A stretch of DNA of 64,000 nt from Paucimonas lemoignei (GTDB lineage: Bacteria > Pseudomonadota > Gammaproteobacteria > Burkholderiales > Burkholderiaceae_D): the NCBI RefSeq assembly GCF_004342585.1, contig NZ_SLZQ01000014.1:29768-93767 (forward strand), in the 5' to 3' direction. Positions 9,600 to 18,341 of this stretch are shown piece by piece (position 1 is the first letter of the stretch; each line of letters opens with the position of its first letter). Under the pieces are notes generated by a model. That model saw nothing but the letters and a program-made list of their open reading frames with translations, was not told the DNA's origin and ran no database searches. Made by a program: the position numbers and the translations under genes.

Positions 9600-10784
9600 A
9601 TGAGCCCAATTAAAACCCTCACCATCTTCTGCAAAGTCGTCGACAACTTTGGCGACATCGGCATTTGCTGGCGCCTGGCGCGGCAACTGCAGCGTGAGCA
9701 TGGCATCGCCGTCACGCTATGGGTGGACGATTTGAAAAGCTTTCAGCGCATTTGTCCCGGAGTCTCTGCCGAAACAGAGCGTCAGCAAATCGCCGGCGTA
9801 ACAGTCCGCCATTGGCGCAACCAGGAAGGTGTCTTCACGCCGCAAGACGTCACGGACGTCGTCATCGAATTTTTCGGCTGCGACATCCCGCCCGGTTACA
9901 TCTCTGCCATGTCCCAGTGCGATCCCCGCCCGGTATGGCTCAACCTCGAAGGTTTGAGTGCGGAAGAATGGGTGGAGGGCTGCCATACGCTTCCCTCGAT
10001 GCATCCACGCCTGTCCTTGACCAAGCATTTTTTCTATCCCGGTTTCACCGGCAAAACCGGCGGCTTGTTGCATGAGGCATCGCTGGATGAGGAGCGCGAA
10101 CGGTTTCAGTCCGACCCGGCAGCCATGGCCGCCTTCCTGGCAAAGCTGGGCGTCACCGACGATGAACGGCAGGCATTGAAGGTTTCCCTGTTCTGCTATC
10201 CCCATGCACCGGTACGGGAGCTATTTCAGACATGGGAGAGTGGTACGACAGCCGTCACCTGTCTCGTGCCCGAGGGCGTCGCAAGAGACGCCGTGCAGGA
10301 ATTCCTCGGCGCGGAAGCGAAGCCAGGCATGGCACGTACACGCGGTGTGCTGACCGTGCGCGTATTGCCTTTTGTTCCTCAGCCCGACTATGACAAGCTG
10401 CTATGGGCATGCGACCTCAATTTCGTGCGTGGCGAAGACTCCTTCGTTCGGGCGCAATGGGCAGACAAGCCTTTCATCTGGCATATCTATCCGCAGGATG
10501 AAAACCTGCATCACGTGAAGCTGCGCGCCTTCCTGCAGCGATATGCAAATGGAATCGATAGCCTGATCAATGTATCGCTGGCTTGGAATGGCGCCGGCAA
10601 TGACGATCACGCAAAGTCAGCAACATGGGCCGCAATCTGGCCGCCATTCCTGGACGATTTGCCAAATATGGCGAAGCGAACCAGCGATTGGCATCGGCAA
10701 ATCGCCGCAAACGGAGATTTTGCTTCCAATCTACTGAACTTTGCCGCCGCGCTCAGGTCAGTGCCTGCAGAAAACAAAGTATAA
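9600..10784 (+). CDS. earP: EF-P arginine rhamnosyltransferase EarP
   Basis: Inverting glycosyltransferase (GT104) that transfers L-rhamnose from dTDP-rhamnose to Arg32 of elongation factor P, which is needed for polyproline translation. The 394-residue protein starts MSPIKTLTIFCKVVDNFGDIG. The aspartates at residues 15 and 19 correspond to the conserved catalytic/acceptor-binding Asp pair. The C-terminal nucleotide-sugar site holds the family block NFVRGEDSFVRAQWADKPFIWHIYPQ (around 275-300). The efp gene follows on the same strand, and its 32nd residue is Arg, which fits the assignment. Confidence 0.96.
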   Translation: MSPIKTLTIFCKVVDNFGDIGICWRLARQLQREHGIAVTLWVDDLKSFQRICPGVSAETERQQIAGVTVRHWRNQEGVFTPQDVTDVVIEFFGCDIPPGYISAMSQCDPRPVWLNLEGLSAEEWVEGCHTLPSMHPRLSLTKHFFYPGFTGKTGGLLHEASLDEERERFQSDPAAMAAFLAKLGVTDDERQALKVSLFCYPHAPVRELFQTWESGTTAVTCLVPEGVARDAVQEFLGAEAKPGMARTRGVLTVRVLPFVPQPDYDKLLWACDLNFVRGEDSFVRAQWADKPFIWHIYPQDENLHHVKLRAFLQRYANGIDSLINVSLAWNGAGNDDHAKSATWAAIWPPFLDDLPNMAKRTSDWHRQIAANGDFASNLLNFAAALRSVPAENKV

Positions 10785-10785
10785 T
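10780..10785 (+). promoter_or_regulatory. -10 element (TATAAT) for efp over the earP stop codon
   Basis: A perfect TATAAT overlaps the earP stop (TAA at 10782-10784) and lies 107 bases before the efp start. No convincing -35 is visible 17 bases upstream (GGTCAG region). It suggests that efp has its own promoter. Confidence 0.4.
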
Positions 10786-10891
10786 ATCTGGTTGATCCAA
10801 AACGTTTGTTCGATCAAACGTGCGCTGACGGCGCTGTTGGCCAGGGGCGCCAGAAGACATTTACGCAACCCATTTTTTACGATCATTCTCT

Positions 10892-11467
10892 ATGAAATTT
10901 GCAAAAGAAATTCGTGTTGGCAACATCATTATGGTTGACGGCAAGCCCTTCATCGTGCTGCGCTCCGACGTCAACGGTTCGAGCCGCACGGGCTTTACCT
11001 ACAAGTGGAAGATGAAAAATCTTCTGACCAATGCGCCCCTGGAAAACGTCTTCCGCGGTGACGACAAGTTCGACGTCGTCGTTCTCGACAAGAAGCCGGT
11101 GACCTATTCCTACTTCGCCGATCCGCTGTACGTCTTCATGGATGAAGAGTACAACCAGTACGAGATCGAAGAAGAAAACCTGGGCGAAGCATTGAATTAC
11201 CTGAAAGACGGCATGGAATGCGAAGCCGTGTTCTATGACGGCAAAGCGATTTCCGTCGAACTGCCGATCACCATCGCGCGCCAGATCGTTTACTCCGAGC
11301 CGGCAGTCAAGGGTAATACCTCGGGCAACGTCCTGAAGGAAGCTCGTATCGAAAACGCCATCGAATCGAAGCAGTACACCGTTCAGGTGCCGCTGTTCGT
11401 GGACCAGGGCGACACCATCGAAATCGACACCCGTACCAACGAGTACAAGCGCGTCGTGCGTAACTAA
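10892..11467 (+). CDS. efp: elongation factor P (arginine type)
   Basis: Ribosome-binding factor that relieves stalling at consecutive prolines. The 191-residue protein has the three-domain EF-P layout: KOW-like domain I ([23 protein letters not shown]), with the modification loop GSSRTG placing Arg at residue 32, where the lysine-type proteins have Lys34. Domains II and III end with the EF-P signature region [23 protein letters not shown]. The Arg identity matches EarP encoded immediately upstream. A strong terminator follows 14 bases after the stop. Confidence 0.97.
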   Translation: MKFAKEIRVGNIIMVDGKPFIVLRSDVNGSSRTGFTYKWKMKNLLTNAPLENVFRGDDKFDVVVLDKKPVTYSYFADPLYVFMDEEYNQYEIEEENLGEALNYLKDGMECEAVFYDGKAISVELPITIARQIVYSEPAVKGNTSGNVLKEARIENAIESKQYTVQVPLFVDQGDTIEIDTRTNEYKRVVRN

Positions 11468-11481
11468 GCTCCTCCGGGATC

Positions 11482-11522
11482 AAAAAACGCTGCCGAATGT
11501 AACAATCGGCAGCGTTTTTTTT
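11482..11522 (+). terminator. rho-independent terminator of efp
   Basis: AACGCTGCCGA ... TCGGCAGCGTT stem with an 11-base loop and an eight-T tail. It is also A-rich on the other side, so it could work in both directions. Confidence 0.92.
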
Positions 11523-11718
11523 CACCTGAAAACTGGGCAGTCGTCTTTATTTAAAAAAATCTTTCGAAATTGTAACAATCTAGGAACTTTCTGAAGTTGC
11601 TATTGACCAATGCAGGTGCCTTTAATGTTTCTCAATGGCATCAGGTGGCAGCCTGAGCTTGGCGCGAACAATTTTTTTAAACCAGACAAATAACTGTCTC
11701 CCATTTTCAGGAGTGAGC

Positions 11719-12276
11719 ATGCTTCGTTCAGACAACCTTTTCGGCAAACGTGATTCCAACACTGCTTCCACCGCTAACACCCCGGCCCAGCCTTTCGGCA
11801 GCAGCCTGACTTCGGGTTCGACCGGTGGCATTTCCCGGACTACCATGCCTGCTTCGCTCGACGCCAGCGCCAAGACCGCACCGGAAGCCGCACCCGCAAC
11901 CTCCAGCACCAATGAAATGGGCAGCAAGCTGATCGTCGGCCCGAACATCAAACTGAAGGGCGTCGAAATCACCGATTGCGATACGCTGGTGGTCGAAGGC
12001 CGCGTCGAAGCGACCATGGATTCCCGTGTTATCCAGATCGCCGAATGCGGCGCGTTCAAGGGTTCTGCTGAAATCGACATCGCTGAAATCCGCGGCGAAT
12101 TCGACGGCGACCTGACCGTGCGCCAGAAGCTGGTGATTTACGCAACTGGTAAAGTGACCGGCAAGATCCGTTACGGCAAAGTCGTGATCGAAGAAGGCGG
12201 CCAACTCGCCGGTGATGTGCAAGTCGGCACCACCGCGGCAGCTGCCAGCAAGCTGTCCGTCGCCAAGGCCAGCTAA
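11719..12276 (+). CDS. bactofilin family polymer-forming cytoskeletal protein
   Basis: A 185-residue bactofilin (DUF583). A flexible N-terminus of about 70 residues rich in Ser, Thr and Ala precedes the right-handed beta-helix core (SKLIVGPNIKLKGVEITDC, LVVEGRVEAT, IQIAECGAFKGSAEIDIAEI, GEFDGDLTV, GKVTGKIRYGKVVIEEGGQLAGDVQV), with repeats spaced about 17-18 residues. The C-terminal tail is short. Bactofilins form nucleotide-independent filaments at the membrane that organise cell-shape or polar proteins. ATG 11719 has CAGGAG upstream; an upstream in-frame start at 11635 has no support. No M23 peptidase neighbour is present, unlike many bactofilin loci. Confidence 0.9.
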   Translation: MLRSDNLFGKRDSNTASTANTPAQPFGSSLTSGSTGGISRTTMPASLDASAKTAPEAAPATSSTNEMGSKLIVGPNIKLKGVEITDCDTLVVEGRVEATMDSRVIQIAECGAFKGSAEIDIAEIRGEFDGDLTVRQKLVIYATGKVTGKIRYGKVVIEEGGQLAGDVQVGTTAAAASKLSVAKAS

Positions 12277-12292
12277 TAAGAGTTATTCAAGT

Positions 12293-12418
12293 CCGGCCTT
12301 TGTGGCCGGCTGAATTCGCAGGCATGAGCCTGCACAGTTCTCGGACGCGCGAATGGCGGCGAAAGCTGCTGGACGCGCGACTTTCGCCAGCATCCTGCAA
12401 GGGAAGCTGGCTTTTTTT
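12293..12418 (+). promoter_or_regulatory. structured region with alternative hairpins and an intrinsic terminator, upstream of purU
   Basis: Seen directly: hairpin CCGGCC-5-GGCCGG (12293-12309); hairpin GCAGGC-ATGA-GCCTGC (12318-12333); a direct repeat GGACGCGCGA at 12343-12352 and 12371-12380; hairpin GGCGAAAG/CTTTCGCC (12358-12365 with 12381-12388); and terminator-like GCCAGC...GCTGGC plus seven T's (12386-12418). The last two share bases 12386-12388 and cannot form together. It lies 145 bases before purU and may simply terminate the bactofilin transcript, or it may be a leader or attenuator, or a small RNA. I do not recognise a known riboswitch class. Confidence 0.4.
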
Positions 12419-12562
12419 ATGCGCGCTCGTGGCGCAAATGCGGCCTTTGCCCGCCTGTTGCCGCGTCTGTCGCAGGAATCTTGCGCGCAGTTGGGGAAAA
12501 TATTCCCAGCCGTGCGACAATAATAAGGTTTCGCAACAATGGAATAACCGTTTCGACATCCC

Positions 12563-13438
12563 ATGACCACCACGCATCCGGAATACATCCTTACCTTATC
12601 CTGTCATGACCGGCGCGGTATCGTGCACCGCGTTTCGGGCTTTCTCGCCGAGCACGGCTGCAACATCATCGATTCCGCCCAGTTCGGCGACGCGACTTCA
12701 CAGCTGTTTTTCATGCGCGTGCATTTTTCGCTCGAAGACGAATCCCTGACCGATACGACCCTGCGCGCGCATTTCGCCGCCGTGGCCGATGGCATGGGCA
12801 TGAACTGGCAACTGAACGACGCCAGGAAAAAGCCGCGCGTGATGCTGATGGTCTCCAAGATCGGCCATTGCCTGAATGACCTGCTGTTCCGCTACAAGAG
12901 CGGCCTGCTGCCGGTAGAAATCCCGGCGATTGTCTCCAACCATACCGATTTCTATCAGCTGGCCGCCAGCTACAACATCCCGTTCCACCACCTGCCGCTG
13001 GCAGCCGGCGCTTCGGCCGAAGCCAAGCGCGCGCAGGAGAAAAAGATACTGGAAATCGTCGAGGCCAATAACATCGACCTGGTGGTGCTGGCGCGCTACA
13101 TGCAGATCCTGTCGCCGGAGATGTGCGAGGCTTTAAAGGGCAGGGCGATCAATATCCACCATTCCTTCCTGCCCAGCTTCAAGGGAGCCAAGCCGTATTA
13201 CCAGGCGCATGACCGCGGGGTGAAGCTGATCGGCGCCACCGCGCATTTCGTCACCAGCGATCTCGATGAAGGTCCGATCATCGAACAGGGCGTCGAACGC
13301 GTCGACCATTCGATGGGGCCGGACACGCTGACCGCCATCGGCCGCGATATCGAATGCGTGGTGCTGGCACGCGCGGTGAAGTGGTTTGTCGAGCACCGGA
13401 TTCTGCTGAACGGTCACAAGACCGTGGTGTTCAACTAG
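12563..13438 (+). CDS. purU: formyltetrahydrofolate deformylase
   Basis: Hydrolyses 10-formyl-THF to formate and THF, balancing the one-carbon pool and supplying formate for purine synthesis. The 291-residue protein has an N-terminal ACT domain (residues 8-85, LTLSCHDRRGIVHRVSGFLAEHGCNI in outline) and a C-terminal formyltransferase-fold domain. The latter contains NIHHSFLPSFKGAKPYYQAH (catalytic Asn and His) and VTSDLDEGPIIEQ (catalytic Asp). A terminator hairpin lies 46 bases downstream. The gene stands alone behind the structured region at 12293-12418. Confidence 0.96.
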   Translation: MTTTHPEYILTLSCHDRRGIVHRVSGFLAEHGCNIIDSAQFGDATSQLFFMRVHFSLEDESLTDTTLRAHFAAVADGMGMNWQLNDARKKPRVMLMVSKIGHCLNDLLFRYKSGLLPVEIPAIVSNHTDFYQLAASYNIPFHHLPLAAGASAEAKRAQEKKILEIVEANNIDLVVLARYMQILSPEMCEALKGRAINIHHSFLPSFKGAKPYYQAHDRGVKLIGATAHFVTSDLDEGPIIEQGVERVDHSMGPDTLTAIGRDIECVVLARAVKWFVEHRILLNGHKTVVFN

Positions 13439-13483
13439 GCTGCTGCGCAACGACCGTATCTGCCTCGTTCGAGCCGCTGAAAC

Positions 13484-13512
13484 AAAAAAGGAACCTCTGC
13501 GGTTCCTTTTTT
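13484..13512. terminator. bidirectional terminator between purU and the carboxylesterase gene
   Basis: AAAAAAGGAACC - TCTGC - GGTTCCTTTTTT: a 12-bp perfect stem with an A run on one side and a T run on the other, placed between convergent genes. Confidence 0.92.
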
Positions 13513-13530
13513 ATTGGGTGCTCGCAAACT

Positions 13531-14205
13531 TCAGGCCAGCACGCGTTTAAGCCATGCACCGATATCCTCGACTTCTTCCATGCAGACGGAATGCTGCATC
13601 GGGTATTCGTGCCATTCGACTTCATAGCCCAGTTCCTGCAGGATGGCTTTTGAATCGCGCGCGCGCTGAATCGGGATAACCGGGTCGCCGAGACCATGGG
13701 CCATGAAAATCGGCGTGGCCTGGTTGGCGGCATGGCGTTCGGCGGCAACCTTGTCGGCCAGCGTCAGGTAACCGGACAGGCAGAGCAAGCCGCCCAGCGG
13801 TTCCGGATGGCGCAAGCCGGTTTGCAGCGTCATGGCGCAGCCTTGCGAAAAACCGGCCAGCAGGATGCGGTTCGATGGAATGCCGCGTGCCTTTTCGCGC
13901 GCGATCAATTGTTCGATGGATTGCTGCGAGTGGCGCAGGCCGGCTTCATCCTCGCGGCGCGTCAGGTCTTCTCCCAGCAGGATGTCGTACCAGGAGCGCA
14001 TGATATAGCCGCCGTTCATGGTCACCGGCATCATCGGTGCATGCGGGAATACGAAGCGGATCGCCGGGCAGCCGGACAGGTCCAGTTCGCGCACGATGGG
14101 CACGAAGTCCGAACCATCGGCGCCGAGGCCGTGCATCCAGATGATGGAAACAGTCGGGTCGGGCGCAGTGTCGATCTGGATGGTTTCGAGGAGGGCGTCG
14201 CTCAT
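13531..14205 (-). CDS. alpha/beta hydrolase, phospholipase/carboxylesterase family
   Basis: A 224-residue serine esterase of the carboxylesterase 2 (acyl-protein thioesterase-like) family. The oxyanion region is IIWMHGLGADGSDFVP (residues 21-36). The nucleophile elbow GFSQGCAM is near residue 118, the catalytic Asp lies in the GLGDPVIP segment near residue 174, and the catalytic His is in EYPMQHSVCMEEV near residue 205. It has no signal peptide, so it is cytoplasmic. The natural ester is unknown. It ends on a shared terminator with purU. The downstream neighbours mog and yjgA lie on the same strand, with 79 bases between mog and this gene. Confidence 0.92.
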   Translation of the reverse strand: MSDALLETIQIDTAPDPTVSIIWMHGLGADGSDFVPIVRELDLSGCPAIRFVFPHAPMMPVTMNGGYIMRSWYDILLGEDLTRREDEAGLRHSQQSIEQLIAREKARGIPSNRILLAGFSQGCAMTLQTGLRHPEPLGGLLCLSGYLTLADKVAAERHAANQATPIFMAHGLGDPVIPIQRARDSKAILQELGYEVEWHEYPMQHSVCMEEVEDIGAWLKRVLA

Positions 14206-14284
14206 GGTTCGTCGGTATGTCTGTCGCTATTGGTTGCAGTGAATGGAAGACTTGAATTGCATCGTGGCGTAAAACGGCGCGTCG

Positions 14285-14905
14285 TCAGGATTTGACGCGG
14301 ATTGCCGACTTTGGCCGGAAGGCCTTGCACACGGCTTCATGCGTTTCGACATACGGACCGCCGATCAGGTCGATGCAGTACGGGACGGCCGCGAAGATGC
14401 CGGGCACGATCGGTTTGCCATCGGCATCTTTCAGACCTTCCAGGGTTTCCTTGATCGATTTCGGCTGGCCCGGCAGATTCATGATGAGTGCGGCGTGGTC
14501 TTGCGTTTCGCGGATCACCGCCACCTGGCGTGAAAGAATCGCGGTCGGGACGAAATGCAGGCTGATCTGCCGCATCTGCTCGCCGAAGCCCGGCATTTCC
14601 TTGGTGGCCACAGCCAGCGTGGCTTCCGGCGTGACGTCGCGACGCGCCGGGCCGGTGCCGCCGGTGGTCAGCACCAGGTCGCAGCCGGCCACGTCGACCA
14701 GCTCGATCAGCGTCTCTTCAATGGTGGCGCGGTCATCGGGAATCAGGCGCGATTCCATGCGCCAGGGACTTGCCAGTGCGGAGCTAAACCATTCCTGCAG
14801 GGCAGGCACGCCCTGGTCCTGGTAAGTGCCGGAAGAAGCGCGGTCGGAAATCGAGACCAGGCCGACAATCAGTTCGTCCGGATCATTCCTCGTCGGTTTC
14901 GTCAT
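14285..14905 (-). CDS. mog: molybdopterin adenylyltransferase
   Basis: Adenylylates molybdopterin before molybdenum insertion. The 206-residue MoaB/Mog-type protein starts MTKPTRNDPDELIVGLVSISDRASSGTYQDQG, has the TTGGTGPARRDVTPEAT motif (residues 79-95) of the MPT-binding site, and the NLPGQPKSIKETLEGL block near 145-160. Its start lies inside the end of yjgA (23-base overlap), which suggests translational coupling. No other moa genes are in view. Confidence 0.94.
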   Translation of the reverse strand: MTKPTRNDPDELIVGLVSISDRASSGTYQDQGVPALQEWFSSALASPWRMESRLIPDDRATIEETLIELVDVAGCDLVLTTGGTGPARRDVTPEATLAVATKEMPGFGEQMRQISLHFVPTAILSRQVAVIRETQDHAALIMNLPGQPKSIKETLEGLKDADGKPIVPGIFAAVPYCIDLIGGPYVETHEAVCKAFRPKSAIRVKS

Positions 14906-15482
14906 CAGTATCGCTTCCCGTGTCTGGAGTGGCGGTTGAGGCGGATTTTTCCAGCTCCTTCAGGATCTGGAAGATTTCACGATAGGCCTTGGGCGGCTTG
15001 TTCTCGGCCTGTTCCTTGCGGGCGTTGCGAATCAGCGTGCGCAGGCGTTGCGCATCGAGTTCCGGATGCTGCGCCAGCAATTCGGTGAGCGCCTTGTCGT
15101 CGGCAAGCAGCTTTTCGCGGCGGCGTTCCAACAGGTGCAGCGCGGCGGTCTCGGCCTTGGAGGTGCCGTGCCAGCTGTCGATGACTTTCTGGATGGCGGC
15201 GACTTCGTGTTCTTCCAGGCTGCGCATCTTCTTGCCGACATACTGCAGCTGGCGGCGGCGGCCTTCGTGATCCTTGATCTTCTGGCATTCGAGGATGGCG
15301 TCGCGCACGTCTTCCGGCATCGGCACGGACTTGACGCGGTCGCGCGATTGCGAGATCAATTCTTCGCCGAGCTTTTGCAGGGCAGTCATCTCGCGTTTCA
15401 GTTGGGACTTGGAGGGGCGGTCATATTCCTGTTCGAACTCGCTGGATTGGAATCCGCAGGAACCGCGATTGGGATTTGGCAT
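14883..15482 (-). CDS. yjgA: ribosome-associated protein YjgA/DarP (DUF615)
   Basis: A 199-residue acidic/basic helical protein of the DUF615 family. The E. coli member (DarP) binds late 50S intermediates and supports maturation of the peptidyl-transferase centre. The conserved core is DRPSKSQLKREMTALQKLGEELI (residues 22-44), then KIKDHEGRRRQLQYVGKKMR and ERRREKLLADDKALTELL. The tail is Glu/Asp-rich. ATG 15482 gives MPNPNRGSCG, the usual start, although the frame stays open for 35 more codons upstream. It is divergent from pmbA with 150 bases between. Confidence 0.92.
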   Translation of the reverse strand: MPNPNRGSCGFQSSEFEQEYDRPSKSQLKREMTALQKLGEELISQSRDRVKSVPMPEDVRDAILECQKIKDHEGRRRQLQYVGKKMRSLEEHEVAAIQKVIDSWHGTSKAETAALHLLERRREKLLADDKALTELLAQHPELDAQRLRTLIRNARKEQAENKPPKAYREIFQILKELEKSASTATPDTGSDTDDETDEE

Positions 15483-15632
15483 GGATTTGCGTGAGGCTGA
15501 AGCGATTTTGTCAACGGCTGCTATCATAACCGCTTTCCCGCTGATTGCGGATAAAGCCGCCGCACAGTTAATGTCGATTAATGCCAATTAACCCCGGTGA
15601 CTGCCTACTATCAAGAAAGAAGACTCCAGCCC

Positions 15633-16997
15633 ATGAGCGATTCCGTATTTACCTATAGCCAGGACCAGTTGAAACAAGTCGCGCAGGATGTGCTGCGCTA
15701 TGCAAAAGAGAAAGGCGCATCTGGTGCGGCCGTCGAAATCAGCGAAGGCAATGGCCTTGCCGTGACCGTGCGCAAGGGCAATATCGAGACGATCGAACAA
15801 AACAAGGACAAGGGCATCGGCGTCACCATCTACATGGGAAGCAATGGCCATATCCGCCGGGGCAATGCCAGCACCTCCGATTTCTCGCGGCAATCCCTGC
15901 AGGATACGGTTGACGCCGCCTATAACATCGCCCGCTTCACCGCCGAGGACGATTGTGCCGGCTTGCCGGATGCCGATACGCTGGAAATGGCGCCGATGGA
16001 TCTGCAGCTCTGCTATCCCTGGCTGCTTTCGGCTGAAGAGGCTGCCGATCTGGCCAAGCGTGCCGAAGGCGCCGCATTTGCTGTCGATAAGCGCATCACC
16101 AATAGCGAAGGCGCTAGCGTCTATGCCCAGCAATCGCATTTCGTTTCCGCCAATTCGCTCGGCTTCATGGGCGGCTATCCTTTTTCTCGTCATACTCTCT
16201 CGGTGGCGCCGATTGCCGGCAAGGGCGCCAACATGCAGCGCGACGACTGGTATTCCTCGATGCGCGACCCGGCCAAGCTGGCCGCGCCGGAAGACGTCGG
16301 CCGTTATGCCGCCGAGCGTGCCCTGGCACGCCTGAATGCGAGAAAGCTCGATACGCGCAAATGCCCAGTGCTGTTCGAAGCGCCATTGGCGGCGGGGCTG
16401 CTCGGTGCATTCGTGCAGGCTGTCTCGGGCGGGGCGTTGTATCGCAAATCCACCTTCCTGCTCGATAGCCTGCAGCAACAGGTGTTCGCGCCGCATATTC
16501 AGATTGTCGAAGACCCGCATGTCATCGGCGCGGTCGGCTCGGCGCCGTTCGACGAGGAAGGCGTGAAGACGCGGCGGCGTGACGTGGTGCGCGATGGCGT
16601 GGTGCAGGGTTATTTCCTGTCCACTTATTCGGCGCGCAAGCTCGGCATGAAAACCACCGGGAATGCCGGCGGTTCGCATAATCTGAAGCTGTTTTCCTCG
16701 CTGGCGGCGCCTGGCGACGATTTCCGGGCCATGCTCAAAAAGATGGATACCGGCTTGCTGGTGACCGAACTGATGGGACAGGGTGTCAACTATGTCACGG
16801 GCGATTATTCGCGCGGCGCCTCCGGCTATTGGGTGGAAAACGGTGAGATTCAATATCCTGTCGAGGAGATCACGATTGCCGGCAACCTGCGCGACATGTT
16901 TGCCCAGATTCTGGCGATTGGTGCCGATACCCTGATCCGCGGCACCAAGGAAACTGGCTCAATTTTGATCGAGAGCATGACCGTTGCAGGGAATTAG
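15633..16997 (+). CDS. pmbA: metalloprotease PmbA/TldE
   Basis: Partner subunit of the TldD/TldE heterodimeric zinc metalloprotease, which trims peptides (microcin B17 maturation, CcdA degradation in E. coli). The 454-residue protein starts MSDSVFTYSQDQLKQVAQDVL. It shows the N-terminal MTQE-like domain (AVEISEGNGLAVTVRKGNIETIE), the central FSRHTLSVAPIAGKG region, and the C-terminal GVNYVTGDYSRGASGYWVENGEI block with the conserved EEITIAGNLRDM and a final ILIESMTVAGN. TldD, which holds the catalytic HExxxH, is not in the window. The ATG at 15633 is preferred to GTG at 15597. Confidence 0.95.
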   Translation: MSDSVFTYSQDQLKQVAQDVLRYAKEKGASGAAVEISEGNGLAVTVRKGNIETIEQNKDKGIGVTIYMGSNGHIRRGNASTSDFSRQSLQDTVDAAYNIARFTAEDDCAGLPDADTLEMAPMDLQLCYPWLLSAEEAADLAKRAEGAAFAVDKRITNSEGASVYAQQSHFVSANSLGFMGGYPFSRHTLSVAPIAGKGANMQRDDWYSSMRDPAKLAAPEDVGRYAAERALARLNARKLDTRKCPVLFEAPLAAGLLGAFVQAVSGGALYRKSTFLLDSLQQQVFAPHIQIVEDPHVIGAVGSAPFDEEGVKTRRRDVVRDGVVQGYFLSTYSARKLGMKTTGNAGGSHNLKLFSSLAAPGDDFRAMLKKMDTGLLVTELMGQGVNYVTGDYSRGASGYWVENGEIQYPVEEITIAGNLRDMFAQILAIGADTLIRGTKETGSILIESMTVAGN

Positions 16998-17167
16998 TAC
17001 ATTCAACAAATCATGCATAACAATGTATGGTGCTCCAGTTAATAAAAGCAATTAATGATGGTGTTGCGATAATTCCAAATTCACAATACACTTCTGCTGC
17101 GTTGTTGCTTGCCGGCAACTCAAAAGGTTAATGGCAAATCATCCATGAAACTAAAAAAGGAGACATT

Positions 17168-18247
17168 ATGGAACGGCGGTCATTTCTAAAAAAAGCAGCG
17201 GTCGGTGCATCGGCAACCGCCCTTGCCGCACCGGCTTTGGCGCAATCACAACCGACAATCAACTGGCGTCTGGCATCGAGCTTTCCGAAATCGCTCGATA
17301 CCATTTACGGCGCTGCCGAAACCTTTTCCAAGCGCGTTTCTGCGCTGACTGGCGGTAAATTCAATATCCGCGTATTTGCCGGCGGCGAGATCGTCCCGGC
17401 ATTGCAGGTGCTGGATGCCGTGCAAAACGGCACCGTGGAAATCGGTCACAGCGCTTCCTACTACTACTTCGGTAAAGATCCGACCTTTGCTTTTGACGCC
17501 GCTGTTCCTTTTGGCCTGAATTCGCGCCAGCAAACCGCATGGTTCGATCAGGGCGGCGGCCGTGAACTGCTGCGCGAATTTTTCCGCGGCTATGGCATCA
17601 TGAATTTCCAGGGCGGTAATACCGGTACGCAGATGGGCGGCTGGTTCCGCAAGGAGATCAAGACCGTCAAGGACCTCGATGGTCTGAAGATGCGTATCTC
17701 CGCCTTCGCCGGCAAGGTCATGCAGCCGCTGGGCCTGGTGCCCCAGCAGATCGCCGGCGGGGATATTTATCCGGCGCTGGAAAAGGGCACGATCGATGCC
17801 GCCGAATGGATCGGCCCCTACGACGATGAAAAACTCGGCTTCAACAAGGTGGCGCCGTTCTACTACACTCCGGGTTGGTGGGAGCCGAGCCTGCAGGTGT
17901 CTTTCTACGTCAGCATCAAGGAATGGGAAAAGCTGCCGAAGGAATACCAGGCCGCGATCGAAGCTGCTTCGTATGAATCTCACGTGGTGATGCAAGCCGA
18001 ATATGATGCCAAGAATCCGGCTGCGTTGGCCCGTTTGTTGAAGCAGGGCGTGAAACTGCGCACCTTCCCGCGTGAAGTCATGGACGCTTGCTACAAGTCG
18101 GCCAACACATTCATGGACGAGGAATCGGCGAAGAACGCCAAGTTCAAGAAGATCTACGATTCCTGGAAGCGCTTCAGGCAGGACGAGAACCAGTGGTTCT
18201 CTGTCGCGGAAGTGCCGATGCAAAATTACATGCTTAGCCGGAAATAA
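17168..18247 (+). CDS. TRAP transporter substrate-binding protein (DctP family), copy 1
   Basis: Periplasmic receptor for a TRAP transporter. The 359-residue protein begins with a Tat-type signal (MERRSFLKKAAVGASATALAAPALAQ, ERRSFLKK twin-Arg, cleavage after ALAQ near residue 26). The mature part carries the blocks typical of the TakP/2-oxo-acid-binding branch: INWRLASSFPKSLDT, NTGTQMGGWFRKEI (near 153-166) and PALEKGTIDAAEWIGPYDDEKLG. The substrate is therefore probably a 2-oxo or hydroxy monocarboxylate; that is family inference. A strong GGAGA site precedes the ATG. A paralogue follows 237 bases downstream and the dctQM permease genes face it from the other strand. Confidence 0.93.
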   Translation: MERRSFLKKAAVGASATALAAPALAQSQPTINWRLASSFPKSLDTIYGAAETFSKRVSALTGGKFNIRVFAGGEIVPALQVLDAVQNGTVEIGHSASYYYFGKDPTFAFDAAVPFGLNSRQQTAWFDQGGGRELLREFFRGYGIMNFQGGNTGTQMGGWFRKEIKTVKDLDGLKMRISAFAGKVMQPLGLVPQQIAGGDIYPALEKGTIDAAEWIGPYDDEKLGFNKVAPFYYTPGWWEPSLQVSFYVSIKEWEKLPKEYQAAIEAASYESHVVMQAEYDAKNPAALARLLKQGVKLRTFPREVMDACYKSANTFMDEESAKNAKFKKIYDSWKRFRQDENQWFSVAEVPMQNYMLSRK

Positions 18248-18261
18248 TCGCATGTGCTGAT

Positions 18262-18300
18262 AAAAAGGCTCGCAATGGTTTTATCCTTGCGGGCTTTTTT
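18262..18300 (+). terminator. terminator between the two TRAP binding-protein genes
   Basis: AAAAAGGCTCGCAA ... TTGCGGGCTTTTTT forms an imperfect stem (one G-T step) with a T tail just after the first gene's stop, so the two receptors can be transcribed separately. Confidence 0.7.
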
Positions 18301-18341
18301 GTTGGCGCTGCCTGAATTTCGCCGCAGGCTTTATCGTCGTG

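Noticed and set aside
12293..12418. Glycine riboswitch or 6S RNA upstream of purU
   Set aside because: No CCGAAGG-GGCAA core or GGAGAG repeats of the glycine aptamer, and no closed-stem/large-bubble layout of 6S RNA could be drawn. Kept only as an unclassified structured region.
12287..12588. Small minus-strand frames between the bactofilin gene and purU
   Set aside because: They run through the hairpins and terminator, are Arg/Ala/Cys-rich and have no start signals. The region is better explained as non-coding.
15588..16853. Minus-strand open frame (421 codons) opposite pmbA
   Set aside because: Antisense shadow of pmbA; His/Arg/Ile pattern without domain features.
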